Assembly (NCBI GenBank): GCA_021018995.1
Contig: CM037590.1
Location: forward strand, 105,773,097 to 105,837,096
Length of the DNA: 64,000 bases
From: Chloranthus sessilifolius
Lineage: Eukaryota > Streptophyta > Magnoliopsida > Chloranthales > Chloranthaceae
Direction of reading: 5' to 3'
Both the position numbers and the translations under genes were made by a program. The notes under the pieces were generated by a model. That model saw only the letters and a list, made by a program, of their open reading frames with translations, did no database searches and was not told the DNA's origin. Below are positions 12,734 to 24,176 of the stretch, in pieces (the first letter of the stretch is position 1; every line of letters starts with the position of its first letter).

Positions 12734-14074
12734 TTATTGCTGGGGCTGCTGTTGCTGTTGGAAATTTGATCTTGGGGCATAACCCTGGTTAAACTGCTGT
12801 TGTGGCCTTTGAGGTAAGGCCAACATCTGTTGTGGCTGCATATAATTGTCTTGCCTCCACCTCAAATTTGGGTGGTATCTCCATTGGTAACCAGCATTTT
12901 GGTGCTGGTATCCATATGGTTGTTTATTGTAGCCACCAGATTGTTGCTGTCCAAAAGATTGGACAACAGTAGCCTGTTCCATTACGTACTCAAGGTATTT
13001 CCCTGCAGATGGGCATTCTTCTACTATGTGTTGTGGAGATTGGCATATCAGACATGCCTCCATCACTTGTGCAGCCATTTTGGGCTGCACCAAAGTCAAA
13101 AGTTTATCAAATCTTTTAGTAAGATTTGCCATCTACATTCTCAGGTCATCATTTCCTCTAACTTCATACATCTTTCTTTTAGAAGTCTCCTCAAGCCCCA
13201 ACTTAGGAGAAGGCTCTTGAACAGTTCTGGATGAGGACATCTTCTGGAAAGCATTTTCACTTATGACCTCGAACAAGTGCCATGCCTCATCAGCTGTTTT
13301 ATGCATGTACGTTCCACCACAAGAGGCATCTATCATGTCTCTGCTCTTCTCATCAATCCCATTGTAGAAGCTCTGGACAAGCTGCCAGTCAGGGATCTTG
13401 TGGTGGGGACATTGTTTGAGCATCTCCTTAAATCTGTCCCAGGCTTGGTTAAAATCTTCAGTTGGGGACTGGGTAAAAGCACGTATGCCTTTCCTCAACT
13501 GGCTGGTTTTGGTCTCTGGGAAAAATTTAGATAGAAATCTTGTCTGGAGGTCTTTCCAGGAAGTGATGTTGTTGTTTGGGAGAGTAGATAACCAGGTCAT
13601 GGCCCTGTCCTTTAAGGAAAAAAGAAAGAGCCTTAAACTAGTGGCTTCTGGTCCCAAACCAGTAATGGAGAAAGTCGTGCACAGGGCCAAGAACTGGTCA
13701 ATGTGCTTGTAAGGGTCTTCCTTGCTAAGCCCATGGAAAGAGGGAAGCATTTGGATGATGGAAGTTTTGATCTCATAATTACCCTGAACATCTGAGAATT
13801 GAATGCTGAATGGAAAATTGTAATCATCCGGAGCATTCAATTCCTTCAATGTTCTAGGTTGTTCTTCACCCATAACTGCTGTCTCAATTTCAATAGCGGG
13901 CTCGACTGTGGTGTGTCTGTGCCTTCTCGGTCTTCTACCCCTTTCTATCTCAGGGTTAGCAGGCTCTAATGTAGGACTGAGGGATCTCCTTCCTAACATG
14001 CACACACACCAATAGCAGGGAAGACTATTTACAGGCACATTGCACTTAACAAAATTTACAACTATCCTAATCAA
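12734..14074 (-). pseudogene. gag region of element A
   Basis: The minus-strand trace shows a gag (retrotransposon capsid) domain with DPYKHIDQFL, LFLFSLKDRAMTWL and FLSKFFPETKT. A zinc knuckle of the CX2CX4HX4C type follows (CLICQSPQHIVEEC), then a Gln-rich tail. Gag would coat the element RNA in virus-like particles. A linker with a short coil leads on to protease (12307-12733). The region is close to 17501-18840 of element B and is broken. Confidence 0.9.
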
Positions 14075-14296
14075 CTGCTATGGAATATTCAAAGGAGAAA
14101 TAAACTGAGGTTTTGAAGGTTAGAGAAGTGCAAACAGAGGTAGCTAGACTCCTAGTGCAATCCTACTCTCCTTCTCTGCTACGGTCAAGATCTGCAAGAA
14201 AAATTTCAAATGTAAATCGGCAGTATCAATTATTCACAAGTACAGCTACGAAAGAATAAAGAATACAAAAATCTAGAGTCTACTATTAGATCAAGA

Positions 14297-14314
14297 TCCC
14301 TGGTAGCGGCGCCA
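14297..14314 (-). promoter_or_regulatory. Primer-binding site of element A (tRNA-Asp type)
   Basis: The minus strand reads TGGCGCCGCTACCAGGGA, starting 7 bases after the LTR end (TAACA at 14321). It resembles the complement of the 3' end of plant tRNA-Asp with some changes. Element B keeps the cleaner form. The 14075-14296 stretch between it and gag is untranslated leader. Confidence 0.8.
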
Positions 14315-14320
14315 AAAACT

Positions 14321-14820
14321 TGTTAGGATATTTTTTTATGCTTGCTACTGACTTTATTGGAGATAGTGATATGAATGGGGTGAATGAAAATGAATGAAAG
14401 GTAGAATGAAATTACGGAGTAGCAAGCCTAAAATATGCACAGTCCTGCAAGATACAGGGCCTCTTGTAGATGGTTTTGATAAGTAAGAGTTTGTCCCACA
14501 GGGATGTTGATCTAAAGTTCCAAGGGAGCTATCTATAGTAGGCTCTCCAGATCTGACTACAGATCTGGCAATCCTAAACGAAAGGGGATTAAAGGTCACT
14601 ATAATATAAATCCTAAGGTAACTTAATATCTAAATTATAGAAAGGGTTAAGAGGAATGGTGGAGTGAGAAAATAAATATAAAAGGGTGAGAAGTATGTTA
14701 TTAGGTACAGATCTGATGGGGTCTTGTAACTCAGACTCAGATCTGTTGCTATAGAAATCCTGTCCAATGGCTACATTATCACCAAAGAGGAGAAAGAATC
14801 CAACTCACCCCTGTGCCATG
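14321..14820 (-). repeat. 5' LTR of element A, proximal part
   Basis: This is the U5-side end of the 5' LTR, ending in TAACA at 14321 next to the primer site. It is cut at 14820 by element B. The rest of this LTR continues at 32535. The two parts total about 2.48 kb, the same size as the B LTRs. Confidence 0.92.
14816..14820. other. Target-site duplication of element B (left copy, CCATG)
   Basis: CCATG directly precedes the B 5' LTR and is repeated at 32535-32539 directly after the B 3' LTR, as expected for integrase-made 5-bp duplications. Confidence 0.9.
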
Positions 14821-15014
14821 TGTTAAGACATGAAAAGTACCACTTTTCACCCCTTAACTTAGCCTCTGTTAGACCCTTAGCCATCTAATAAATGTGTGTT
14901 AAGTCATTTCTTTAGGTAATAAACAGCAGCTGCAATAAGGCCTGAACCCTGTTAAGGAGCCCACTTTTGCCCCAGAAGTTCCTCAGAAGGATGAAAGCTG
15001 AACCCAGACAAGAA

Positions 15015-15620
15015 TTGAACCTCGCGCAGCTTTCACAAGATTTAAAGGATTTAGAAATTAAGCCTCGCGTAGTCCTCGCGAGTCTCCCAAAACTTCATTT
15101 CCAATTGCCCGCACTGTTCTCGCGCAGTTGAGTGACAGAGGGGCTTCAGAATCATACTTCACGCAGCTCTCGCGAAGCTCAAATATAACTGCTTGCACAG
15201 TCTCGCACAGCTCAAGAAAGTAGATCTCAAACCTTGCGCAGTTCACTCAAATCAACTGAGGAGAGAGAGCTCCAGGTATTTCAGCGTGCAGCTGTCGCGT
15301 AGTGGCCGCGAGATGTAAAACTTCAGAAAAACCTCTCGCGCAATTCAGAGACCAATGCACCTCACGTCCTCGCGAAGATCCATTGAGAAATAAACTGCTC
15401 GCGTGATTCTCGTGCCATTCAGAAAGAAAGTGCAATCTCGCGAAGATCAGAGCAATCCAGTGAGGATTCAATGCTCTATCGTGCGACTGCTTCAGTTGCA
15501 ACTAAGATAACCCTGCGATGGCTAGAATTTCAAGCTAATCCAATCTCGCGAAGACCGTGCTACCACGTGACAGTCTTGGAAACCAGTACTACCTGGCAAG
15601 GCTCTGAACTCTAACTCTCC
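15015..15620 (+). repeat. CGCGA motif array in U3 of element B 5' LTR
   Basis: Words such as CTCGCGA, CTCGCGCAG and TCGCGAAG recur about every 20-40 bp, upstream of the TATA box. The 3' LTR has the same array at about 30275-30870, with many CG to TG or CA differences between the copies. Confidence 0.85.
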
Positions 15621-15786
15621 CTCACCTCTACAGAGGACATTTTGGGAACTTTCAGTAATTAGGGCATGCATTCCAATGCTCTAAGTTCTATGCACGCGCC
15701 TCGAGGCATCCAAGGGAAAATATTAGGCCATGTGGCATCATTAAAATTAGGGTTTCCTAACCCTAATGCACCGCCAAACTAACTGC

Positions 15787-15794
15787 TATATAAA
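15787..15794 (+). promoter_or_regulatory. TATA box of element B 5' LTR
   Basis: TATATAAA followed by the GC-poor leader CCTAAGCCTGGTTTAGG. Transcription of the element probably starts about 25-35 bp downstream. The identical box in the 3' LTR lies at 31057-31064. Confidence 0.75.
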
Positions 15795-17257
15795 CCTAAG
15801 CCTGGTTTAGGTTTAGAGGACTCTCTGCTTAGAATAGAATTTAGTCTATCTTCTTCTTGCACTAGCTGCATATCTCTAGTAAGTTTTAAGTAGTTTTCTT
15901 TTTACTTTTTCTTCTCTCCATAGTCCATCATTTGCTAGCTATGCCTTTGTATTACTATTTGGAATAGATTAATGGAATTTCATGATAGGGTGTTTTACTT
16001 TTATGGGATTTTTGTGAGTTGTTCTGTACAAGGCTGTTATCTTGAGATCCTCCATTGTTAGGATGTATTGCAAGCAATGGAGGACTGATTTTATGGTTTA
16101 TTCAAATCCAAGTGACCTGTGTGTCTAGGCTAACATGCTCCCATACAGGCCTAGCCCCACCACAGGACCCACTAGACATGAAGTCCCCATGGGAGCAATG
16201 AGCTTTTGTAGCCTTGTGAATATGGTGGTGGCAGCAATGTTTCTTGTTCTATCTTGAGCTTTGTGAGGAGGATAGCCTCTGGGATAGTCTGTGACCATTT
16301 AAGTGGACAGGTTATAGCCTTAGGGTGAAGCCAACCCACAGACTCAAGACGAATTATTCTTCTCTGCACTTTTGCTTGTAGCCCTGTGAGAGATTGTGCT
16401 GAGACAAACTCCCTTGTATGTCTATAGACCCGCCATCAGATGGCAGATTTGGTTTGGTTATAGAGATTGTGGCTTGCGACTGGATCACTGCAGTCTCTCT
16501 AAAGTAGTGGACAACTAGATCTAAGGCTGCACTCAAACTCTTGCTGGTTCTATGTGTCTGGGCTAACATGCTCCCATACAGGCCTAACCCCACACATAGC
16601 ACTTTAGATGTTGAGATTCCCTATGGATTCTTGTGTTTGTAGCCTGGATGAAGTAGTGCTTACAATGATAAACTTGTTCTGACCCATCTCTGGATTGTGG
16701 TTCCCCAATTGGATAATCTGTGACCATTTAAGTGGACAAGTTATAGCCATAAAGGGATTGGATCATGGCACAACGATGAGTTGGATTCTTTCTCCTCAGT
16801 GGTGATAATGTAGCCACTGGACAGGACTTCTATAGCAGCAGATCTGAATCTGAGTCATGAAACCCATCAGATATGAACCTAATAGCATACTTCTCACCCT
16901 TTTATATTTATTTTCTCACTCCATCTTCTTTCTTAAACCTTTCTATAGTTTCGACATTAGGATACCTTAGAATTTAGATTTTAGTGACCCTAAATCCCCT
17001 TCCATTTAGGATTGTTAGATCTGGAGGGCCTACTAAAGATGGCTCCCTTGGAGCTTAAGATCAATTTCCCTGTGGGACAAACTCTTACTTATCAAAACTT
17101 GCTACAACAGGCCCTGTATCTTGCAGGATTGTGCATATTTTAGGCTTGCTGCTCTGTCATTTTCAATCCACCTCTCATTCATTTTCATTCACCCCATTCT
17201 TATCACTGTCTTTAATAAAGTCAGTAGCAAGCACTCTAAATTAGCCTAACAAGTTTT

Positions 17258-17275
17258 TGGCGCCGTTGCCGGGGA
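17258..17275 (+). promoter_or_regulatory. Primer-binding site of element B (tRNA-Asp)
   Basis: TGGCGCCGTTGCCGGGGA begins 6 bases after the LTR end. It is complementary to the 3' end of plant tRNA-Asp(GUC) including CCA, from what I recall of that tRNA. This primer use is typical of Athila elements. 17276-17500 is untranslated leader. Confidence 0.88.
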
Positions 17276-17500
17276 AATTGATCTTTTAGTAGACTCTAGA
17301 TTTTTGATTCTTTATTCTTTGGTAGCTGTACTTGTGAATAATTGATACTGCTGATTTACATTTGAAAATTTTCTTGCAGATTTGGACCGTAGCAGAGAAG
17401 GAGAGTAGAATTGCACTGGGAGTCTAGCTACCTCTGTTTGCACTTCTCTAACTCTCAAAACTCACTCTATTTCTCATTTGAAGATTCCATAGCATAGCAG

Positions 17501-18840
17501 TTGATTAGGATAGTTGCATTTATTTTTAAGTGCAATGTGCCTGCAAATAGTCTTCCCTGCTGTTGGTTTGTGTGCATGTTAGGAAGGAGATCCCTCAGTC
17601 CTACATTAGAGCCTGCTAACCCTGAGATAGAAGGGGGTAGAAGACCGAGAAGGCATAGACACACCACAGTTGAGCCCCCTTTTGAAATTGAGATAGCAGT
17701 TATGGGTGAAGAACAACCTAGGACATTGAAGGAATTGAATGCTCCGGATGATTACAACTCTCCATTCAGCATCCAATTCTCTGATGTTTAAGGAAATTAC
17801 GAAATCAAAACGTCCATCTTCCAAATGCTTCCCTCTTTCTATGGGCTTAGTAAGGAAGACCCTTACAAGCACATTGACCAGTTCTTGGCCCTGTGCACGA
17901 CATTCTTCATTGTCGGTTTGGGACCAGAAGCCACTAGGTTAAGGTTCTTTCCTTTCTCCCTAAAGGACAGGGCCATGACCTGGTTATCTACTCTCCCAAA
18001 CAACAACATCACTTCCTGGAAAGACCTCCAGACAAGATTTCTATCTAAATTTTTCCCAGAGACCAAAACCAGCCAGTTGAGGAAAGGCATACGTGCTTTT
18101 ACCCACTCCCCAACTGAAGATTTTAACCAAGCCTGGGACAGATTTAAGGAGATGCTCAAACAATGTCCCCACCACAAGATCCCTGACTGGCAGCTTGTCC
18201 AGAGCTTCTACAATGGGATTGATGAGAAGAGCAGAGACATGGTAGATGCCTCCTGTGGTGGAACGTACATGCATAAAACAGCTGATGAGGCATGGGACTT
18301 GTTCGAGGTCATAAGTAAAAATGCTTTCCAGAAGATGTCCTCTTCTAGAACATTTCAAGAACCATCTCCTAAGCTGGGAGTGGCTGAGACTTTTAAAGGA
18401 AAAATGTATGAAATTAGGGGAAATGATGATCTAAGAATACAGATGGCCAATCTTACTGAAAGATTTGATAAACTTTTGACTGTGGTACAGCCCAGAATGG
18501 TTGCACAAGTGATGGAGGCATGTCTGATATGCCAATCTCCACAACACACAGTAGAAGAATATCCATCTGCAGGGCAATACCCTGAGTTTGTAAAGGAACA
18601 GGCTGCTGCTGCCCAATCTTTTGGACAACAATAATCTGGTGGCTATAATAAACAACCATATGGATTTCAGTACAAAAATGCTGGTTACCAAAGGAGAGAC
18701 CACCCAAATTTGAGGTGGAGGCAAGACAATTATATACAGCCACAGCAGATATTGGCCTTACCTCAAAGGCCACAGCAACAATTTAACCAGGGTTATGCTC
18801 AAAGGATAAATTTCTAACAACAACAGCCCCATCAATAAAA
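17501..18840 (+). pseudogene. gag region of element B
   Basis: The capsid-type domain trace has DPYKHIDQFL, FSLKDRAMTWLSTLP and DLQTRFLSKFFPETK. A zinc knuckle (CLICQSPQHTVEEY, with the last Cys position changed) and a Gln/Tyr/Asn-rich tail follow. It would form the nucleocapsid of virus-like particles. It corresponds to 12734-14074 of element A on the other strand. The copy is broken but mostly open. Confidence 0.9.
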
Positions 18841-18844
18841 TCAA

Positions 18845-19360
18845 TTGATAGTTCCCCCACCTCAGCCTCGAAGTGCTTCTTTTAAGGATCAGGTTTTGGC
18901 CCAATTGCAAAACCTTGGACCTTTAAATCAGACTGTAACTTCTCATGGTCAAAGCATTAAGAAAATTGAAGAGCAGCTTGGCCAAATAGCCAATGCTCTG
19001 GCTAAAAGAGAGGAGGGCAGGTTGCCAAGCCAACCAATTGCCAACCCTAAGGGCCAGTATTCCATTGGAGAAGGCTCCTCCAATTTTGAGGGGGCCAACG
19101 CCATAACTGCCATGATGGTAGACAACCAGGTGGGAAAGGAACAAGGAGAGGTCTATCCTAAGGAAATGCCATGTGAAAGTGATAAGGATTTTGTTAAGGC
19201 ACAGAGTCAAGAATTGCCTGCTACCCTTCACCAAGGGAAAAATAAAGAGGTTGTAGTTGAGCCTCAGCAGGAGATAAAAATAGAAAAAAGAAAAAAACAA
19301 AAGTTCAGCCATGGGCTTACAGCTGAGGAACTAGCAATACCTCAGCTGCCATTTCCTTAA
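18845..19360 (+). pseudogene. Gag-protease linker of element B
   Basis: An open stretch of about 171 residues with a short heptad-like part (SIKKIEEQLGQIANALAKRE) followed by PSQPIANPKGQ. This is the pattern usual between the zinc knuckle and protease in Athila gag-pol. The end is Lys/Glu-rich. It is not an independent gene; it is part of the gag-pol reading region of the fossil element. Confidence 0.7.
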
Positions 19361-19562
19361 GCTTTGAGTGGCCCTACCCCTTTTGATAAGGGTCAGGCAC
19401 AGATCAAGGAAATGATGGAGACCTTTAAGCAGGTTAAGATAAATTTACCCCTGCTTGATGCAATCAGACAGGTCCCAGCCTATGCAGTTTCTGAAAGACC
19501 TCTGTACTTAAAAAAGGAAAGCCAGAGGCCATTTATCCAAGAAGGTCTTTGCGACTGATACA

Positions 19563-20123
19563 GTGAATTCTATATTAACCATGACAATACGTGAGAAGTT
19601 GCAAGACCCAGGGACTATTCCCTGTATTATTGGTGACCACACGATTGGAAGGGCCCTTTTGGACCTTGGAGCCAGTGTTAACCTGCTGCCATACAGTGTA
19701 TATCAGCAGTTAGGTTTGGGGGAGTTGAAGCCCACCCCCATTGTTCTATTGATGGCTGATAGGTCCGAGAGGAAACCCATGGGAGTGGTAGAGGATGTCC
19801 TAGTAGGGGTAGATAAGTTCTTCTATCTTGCAGACTTCCTTGTCTTGGACATGGGCTGCAATAAGAGTACATCTCCGATACCTGTTATTCTAGGCAGACC
19901 ATTCTTGGCCACTGCCAATGCATGCATTCAATGTAGGTCTGGGATCATGGAGGTCACTTTCGGACATATGAAAGTTGAGCTTAATGTGTACAATAGTGCA
20001 AAGCACCCTCAGCTAGACAATGAGGAATGCTTTGCAGTGGATGTACTAGAAGAAATTATTGAAGAAGAACTGCACACTCTGCTGGAGTGGAGCAACATTG
20101 CCACTGATTTAACTAAAGTTTAG
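19563..20123 (+). pseudogene. Protease region of element B
   Basis: An aspartic protease trace with LLDLGASVNLLPYSVYQ (the D-x-G-A active-site type usual in plant gypsy elements) and VILGRPFLATANACI. It would cut the gag-pol polyprotein. It is followed directly by the reverse transcriptase region. Confidence 0.88.
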
Positions 20124-20126
20124 AAC

Positions 20127-21850
20127 TTGGTGGAGGAAGGAAGCCTAGCTTTAATGCCAGAAGACACACCCCTAGTGAAGTCTTCTGTGGGCTTAGTACA
20201 ACATTCCAATTGGAAACCTACATTACTGCCCCTTCCTCCATCCAATAATACACCAATCCTGCCATCCATACAACAAGCCCCTGATCTGGAGCTCAAAAAG
20301 CTACCAGAGACATTAAAATATGCTTTCCTCGAGAAAGAAGAGAAACTTCCTGTGATTATCTCCTCTTCTCTTACCAGTGAGCAAGAGGAGTTGCTAACTA
20401 TTTTGAGGAAGCACAAGAAAGCAATAGACTGGACCATTGCTGATCTAGAAGGAATTGATGCATCAATTTGTATGCATAGGATTCATCTAGAGGAGGGCTC
20501 AACACCCTCTAGGTAAATGCAGAGGAAACTTAATCCTCACATGCAAGAGGTGGTTCTGAAAGAAATCATTGAGTTACTGGATGCTGGGGTAATTTACCCC
20601 ATCTCTGATTCTGAATGGGTGGCACCAATCCAGGTGGTACCCAAGAAATCTGGCATAACAGTGATCAAAACCGACTCTGGAGAGTTGAGACCAGTCAGGG
20701 AGACCACTGGCTGGAGAGTTTGCATCGATTATCGAAAACTCAACTCCAAGACTAGAAAAGACCACTTCCCTCTCCCTTTTATTGATCAAATTTTAGACAA
20801 GTTGGCTGGGAAGGCTTTTTACTGTTTTCTTGATGGGTACTCGAAATTTTAATCGGATCCCCTGCACCCCCTTGATCAAGAGAAAACTACATTTACTTGT
20901 CCGTTTGGCACCTTTGCTTACAGAAGGATGCCTTTTGGATTGTGTAATGCCCCAGCCACCTTTCAGAGGTGTATGTATGCCATTTTTTCTGATATGATTG
21001 ACAAATTCTTGGAAATTTTTATGGATGACTTTTCGGTCTATGGGGATAGCTTTGACCAATATCTACAACACCTCCATCGAGTCCTACAAAGATGTGAAGA
21101 GACCAATTTGGTCTTAAGTTGGGAGAAGAGCCACTTCATGGTAACACAAGGAATTGTGTTGGGCCATGTAGTCTCTAAAGATGGAATTGAGGTAGACAAG
21201 GCCAAAGTTGACCTCATTAAAAATCTGCCCCCTCCAAGAACAGTCAAGCAAATTAGATCCTTCCTTGGCCATGCTGGATTCTATAGGAGGTTTATTAAAG
21301 ACTTCAGCAAAATTGCTAAGCCATTGTGCCACCTGCTCTGCCAGGATGTGCCCTTTGACTTCTCTGCTGAATGTCTGAGGGCTTTTGAAACTTTGAAAAT
21401 TTGCCTCACCTCACAGCACTCCAAAGCGCTGAGTATACCACCCGCCTTTGAGTTGATGTGTGATGCATCTGACTTGGCAATAGGTGCTGTCTTGGGTCAG
21501 AGAAAGGATAAGCTGCCTGTGGTCATTGCATATCTCAACAAATCACTTGTTGAAGCTCAACTGAACTACACAACCACTGAGAAAGAGCTTCTGGCAGTGG
21601 TTTTTGCTGTGGACAAGTTTAGACCTTACCTACTTGGGTCTAAAACTGTCATCTTCACTGATCACTCAGCATTAAAGTACCTACTGTCCAAGAAGGATGC
21701 AAAGCCCAGATTGATTAGATGGATACTCCTATTGTAGGAGTTTAACATCGAAATCAAAGACAAGAAAGGTGTAGAAAATGTGGTCGCTGACCACTTGTCC
21801 AGAATTATGTTGGAGAAAGGTGTTGATGACCTCACTACAAATGATGTATT
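20127..21850 (+). pseudogene. Reverse transcriptase and RNase H region of element B
   Basis: RT motifs in order: LLDAGVIYPISDSEWVAP, GWRVCIDYRKLN, FGLCNAPATFQRCM, and the catalytic FMDDFSVYG (F/YxDD), then GHAGFYRRFIKDFSKIA. RNase H follows with [34 protein letters not shown] and FTDHSALKYLL. Together they would copy the element RNA into DNA and remove the RNA strand. The region shows a few breaks. Confidence 0.92.
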
Positions 21851-23183
21851 CTCGGATGAGCAATTATTTGCCATCCAATCTTTAGCTCCTTGGTATGCAC
21901 ATATTGTCAATTATGTAGTTATCGGTAAGATCCCTTCTCATTGGACAAAAATGGATAAAGACCTATTTTTCTCACAGGTCAAATTCTTTTTCTGGGAAGA
22001 ACCTTGCTTGTACAAGTATTGTGCAGACCAAATTATTCAGAAATGTGTTCCCGAAAGTGATATCCCCAGTATTCTAGCCATGTGCCATGAAAATGCCTGT
22101 GGGGGTCACTTTAGTGGGAGAAAAATAGTTGATAAAGTGTTGCAGTGTGGTTTTTATTGGCCTTCTCTTTTCAGAGATGCCCATACACACTGCAAGGCCT
22201 GTGAAAGATGTCAGAAGCTAGGGGGGCTGTCTAAATGAAATTCAATGCCTTTATAGCCCATCCTTGTTGTAGAACTATTTGATGTGTGGGGTATTGATTT
22301 TATGGGCCCCTTTCCTCCTTCAAATGGTTTTCATTTTATCTTAGTGGCAGTGGACTATGTTTCCAAATGGGTAGAAGCCAATGCCACAAGAACTAATGAT
22401 AATCAAGTGGTCCTCAAGTTCATAAAGCAAAATATCTTCTCCAGATTTGGTACCCCTAGAGCCATTATCAGTGATGGGGGGAGCCATTTCTGCAACAGAA
22501 ATTTTGAGAGCTTGCTCAAGAAATATTTTGTCACCCATAGGATTGCTACTCCCTACCACCCACAAACCAGTGGGCAAGTTGAAATTTCAAATAGGGAGAT
22601 CAAGCATATCTTTGAGAAGACTATGAGGACTGATAGGAAGGATTGGGCTGACAAGCTTAATGACGCAATGTGGGCTTATAGGACTGCCTATAAGACCCCC
22701 ATCGGTATGTCCCCTTTTAGACTGATCTATGGAAAGACTTGTCATCTCCCAGTGGAGTTAGAACACAAGGCCTATTGGGCCATCAAACATTTAAATCTAG
22801 ATCTAACTTCTGCTGGTCATCACAGGTTGCTGCAGCTGTCAGAATTGGAAGAACTAAGGATGAATGCTTATGCCAATGCCAGGATCTACAAGGAAAGGTC
22901 CAAAGCTTTCTTTGACAAAAGGCTGTTGAGAAAGAGTTTAAATGTTGGTGAGAAGGTTTAGTTGTTTAACTCCAAACTTAAATTTTTTTCAGGCAAATTG
23001 AAATCCAGATGGGAAGGTCCTTATATTGTCAGGCAAGTTTTCCCATCTGGTGCTGTAGAAATTAAGGACCATAAGTCTGGGAGACTCTTGAAGGTGAATG
23101 GTCAGAGGCTTAAGCCTTGTTTTGAAAAACCTGCTGACCTTTTCGACACCATTCACTATCAAGGGGATCCTTCTTCTAACTGA
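21851..23183 (+). pseudogene. Integrase region of element B
   Basis: The zinc-binding HHCC part ([12 protein letters not shown], then [13 protein letters not shown]) leads into the D,D,E core ([32 protein letters not shown]). The C-terminal GPY/F-type module reads SRWEGPYIVRQ, and the end is near FEKPADLFDTIHYQGDPSSN. There is no chromodomain, as expected for Athila. This region would insert the cDNA into the genome. It is broken but easily recognised. Confidence 0.92.
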
Positions 23184-23554
23184 TTCAATAGGTGTGTCAT
23201 TACTGCAGCATATGTACTTAGTTTTTGGTTGATTTATCTTGCTTTCTTTAGTTTCTCTTTTCTAGGATTTGCTAGTGGCCTTATATGAATTTTGCCATAT
23301 CTGTGGTGAACTTTTGATGTTTGGCTTGATTATTACTGCTTATGAATTGATAGCTTCTCTTGAATGCCTAATGTGGGAGGTCGTTTTCATTGTCCTTGAG
23401 TGTATGATTGAGTTTACATTTGACTAAAGTCAGTCATAGGAGAGGGTCATGCCCAGGATTCAACCACAGCAAAAATGCAAAAGGGTAGAACAGAGAGCAC
23501 ATGCTCTCTATTTTATACCTTACTGTCGCTGGATCCAAAATGACAGCCTGGGAG
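23184..23554 (+). other. Noncoding spacer after integrase of element B
   Basis: About 370 bp with no credible ORF; it corresponds to 8111-8455 of element A. It ends where the CGCGA words begin. Confidence 0.6.
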
Positions 23555-23905
23555 ACTATCGCGAGATTCATATGCCCTCACGAGGTTAAAAGAGGAAGCC
23601 TAGAAACCTCTCGCGAGGTTACAGGAGGGAGTCTGAGAGAAGTTCGCGCAGTTCACCCGGTCACATTCTATTCGCTGTCGCGAGATTCTAAGTCTGTCGC
23701 GAGATTCAAGATGAACCTCAGAGCTTCTCGTGCAATCCAAATAGAGCCTTATGAGCCGCTCACGCAATTCCCATGAATTGATCTCACTCTATCGTGCACT
23801 CCAAGGTCGACTTTAGAGATTGTCGCGCAATCCAGATGTAATCAACACCCTCGCTAGGTTTATTTCCAACCCCGCGACCAGATGTTCCAAAGCACGCCGA
23901 ACTTT
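23555..23905 (+). repeat. Internal CGCGA motif array upstream of the post-pol gene of element B
   Basis: ATCGCGAGA, CTCGCGAGG, TCGCGAGATTC and TCGCGCAATCC words recur as in U3. A TATA-like AAGTATTT (23911-23918) follows, then a pyrimidine-rich leader containing GAAACCCTAGC, and the ATG at 24177. It may be a separate promoter for the post-pol gene; that is inference. Confidence 0.75.
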
Positions 23906-24176
23906 GCGATAAGTATTTCAACCCTGTGCTTTGTCCCTTTTTCATTATCTGCTTCCTTCTTCCCTCTGTGAAACCCTAGCTTCTGTCGCTCTCCCCTCTC
24001 CCGTCCAGCATCACTCCTACAACTCATCATTCACTTCACAACTTTATAGAGTTGTTCCTATCATCATCCTCTTCCATTGCCCTCTGCTCTGGGATCTTGA
24101 GGTGCCTTGTGTGTCAAATCAAACCATACCCTAGATCTCAGTCTCCATTTGCTCACACACAAAGACAGAGTTAGAT

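Larger units (their letters stand above)
14821..17251 (+). repeat. 5' LTR of element B
   Basis: 2431 bp, from TGTTAAGACATG to CCTAACA. U3 holds the CGCGA array (about 15015-15620) and a TATA box at 15787-15794. U5 holds a roughly 430-bp internal duplication: the words GGCTAACATGCTCCC and GACCATTTAAGTGGAC each appear twice, about 430 bp apart. Confidence 0.95.
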
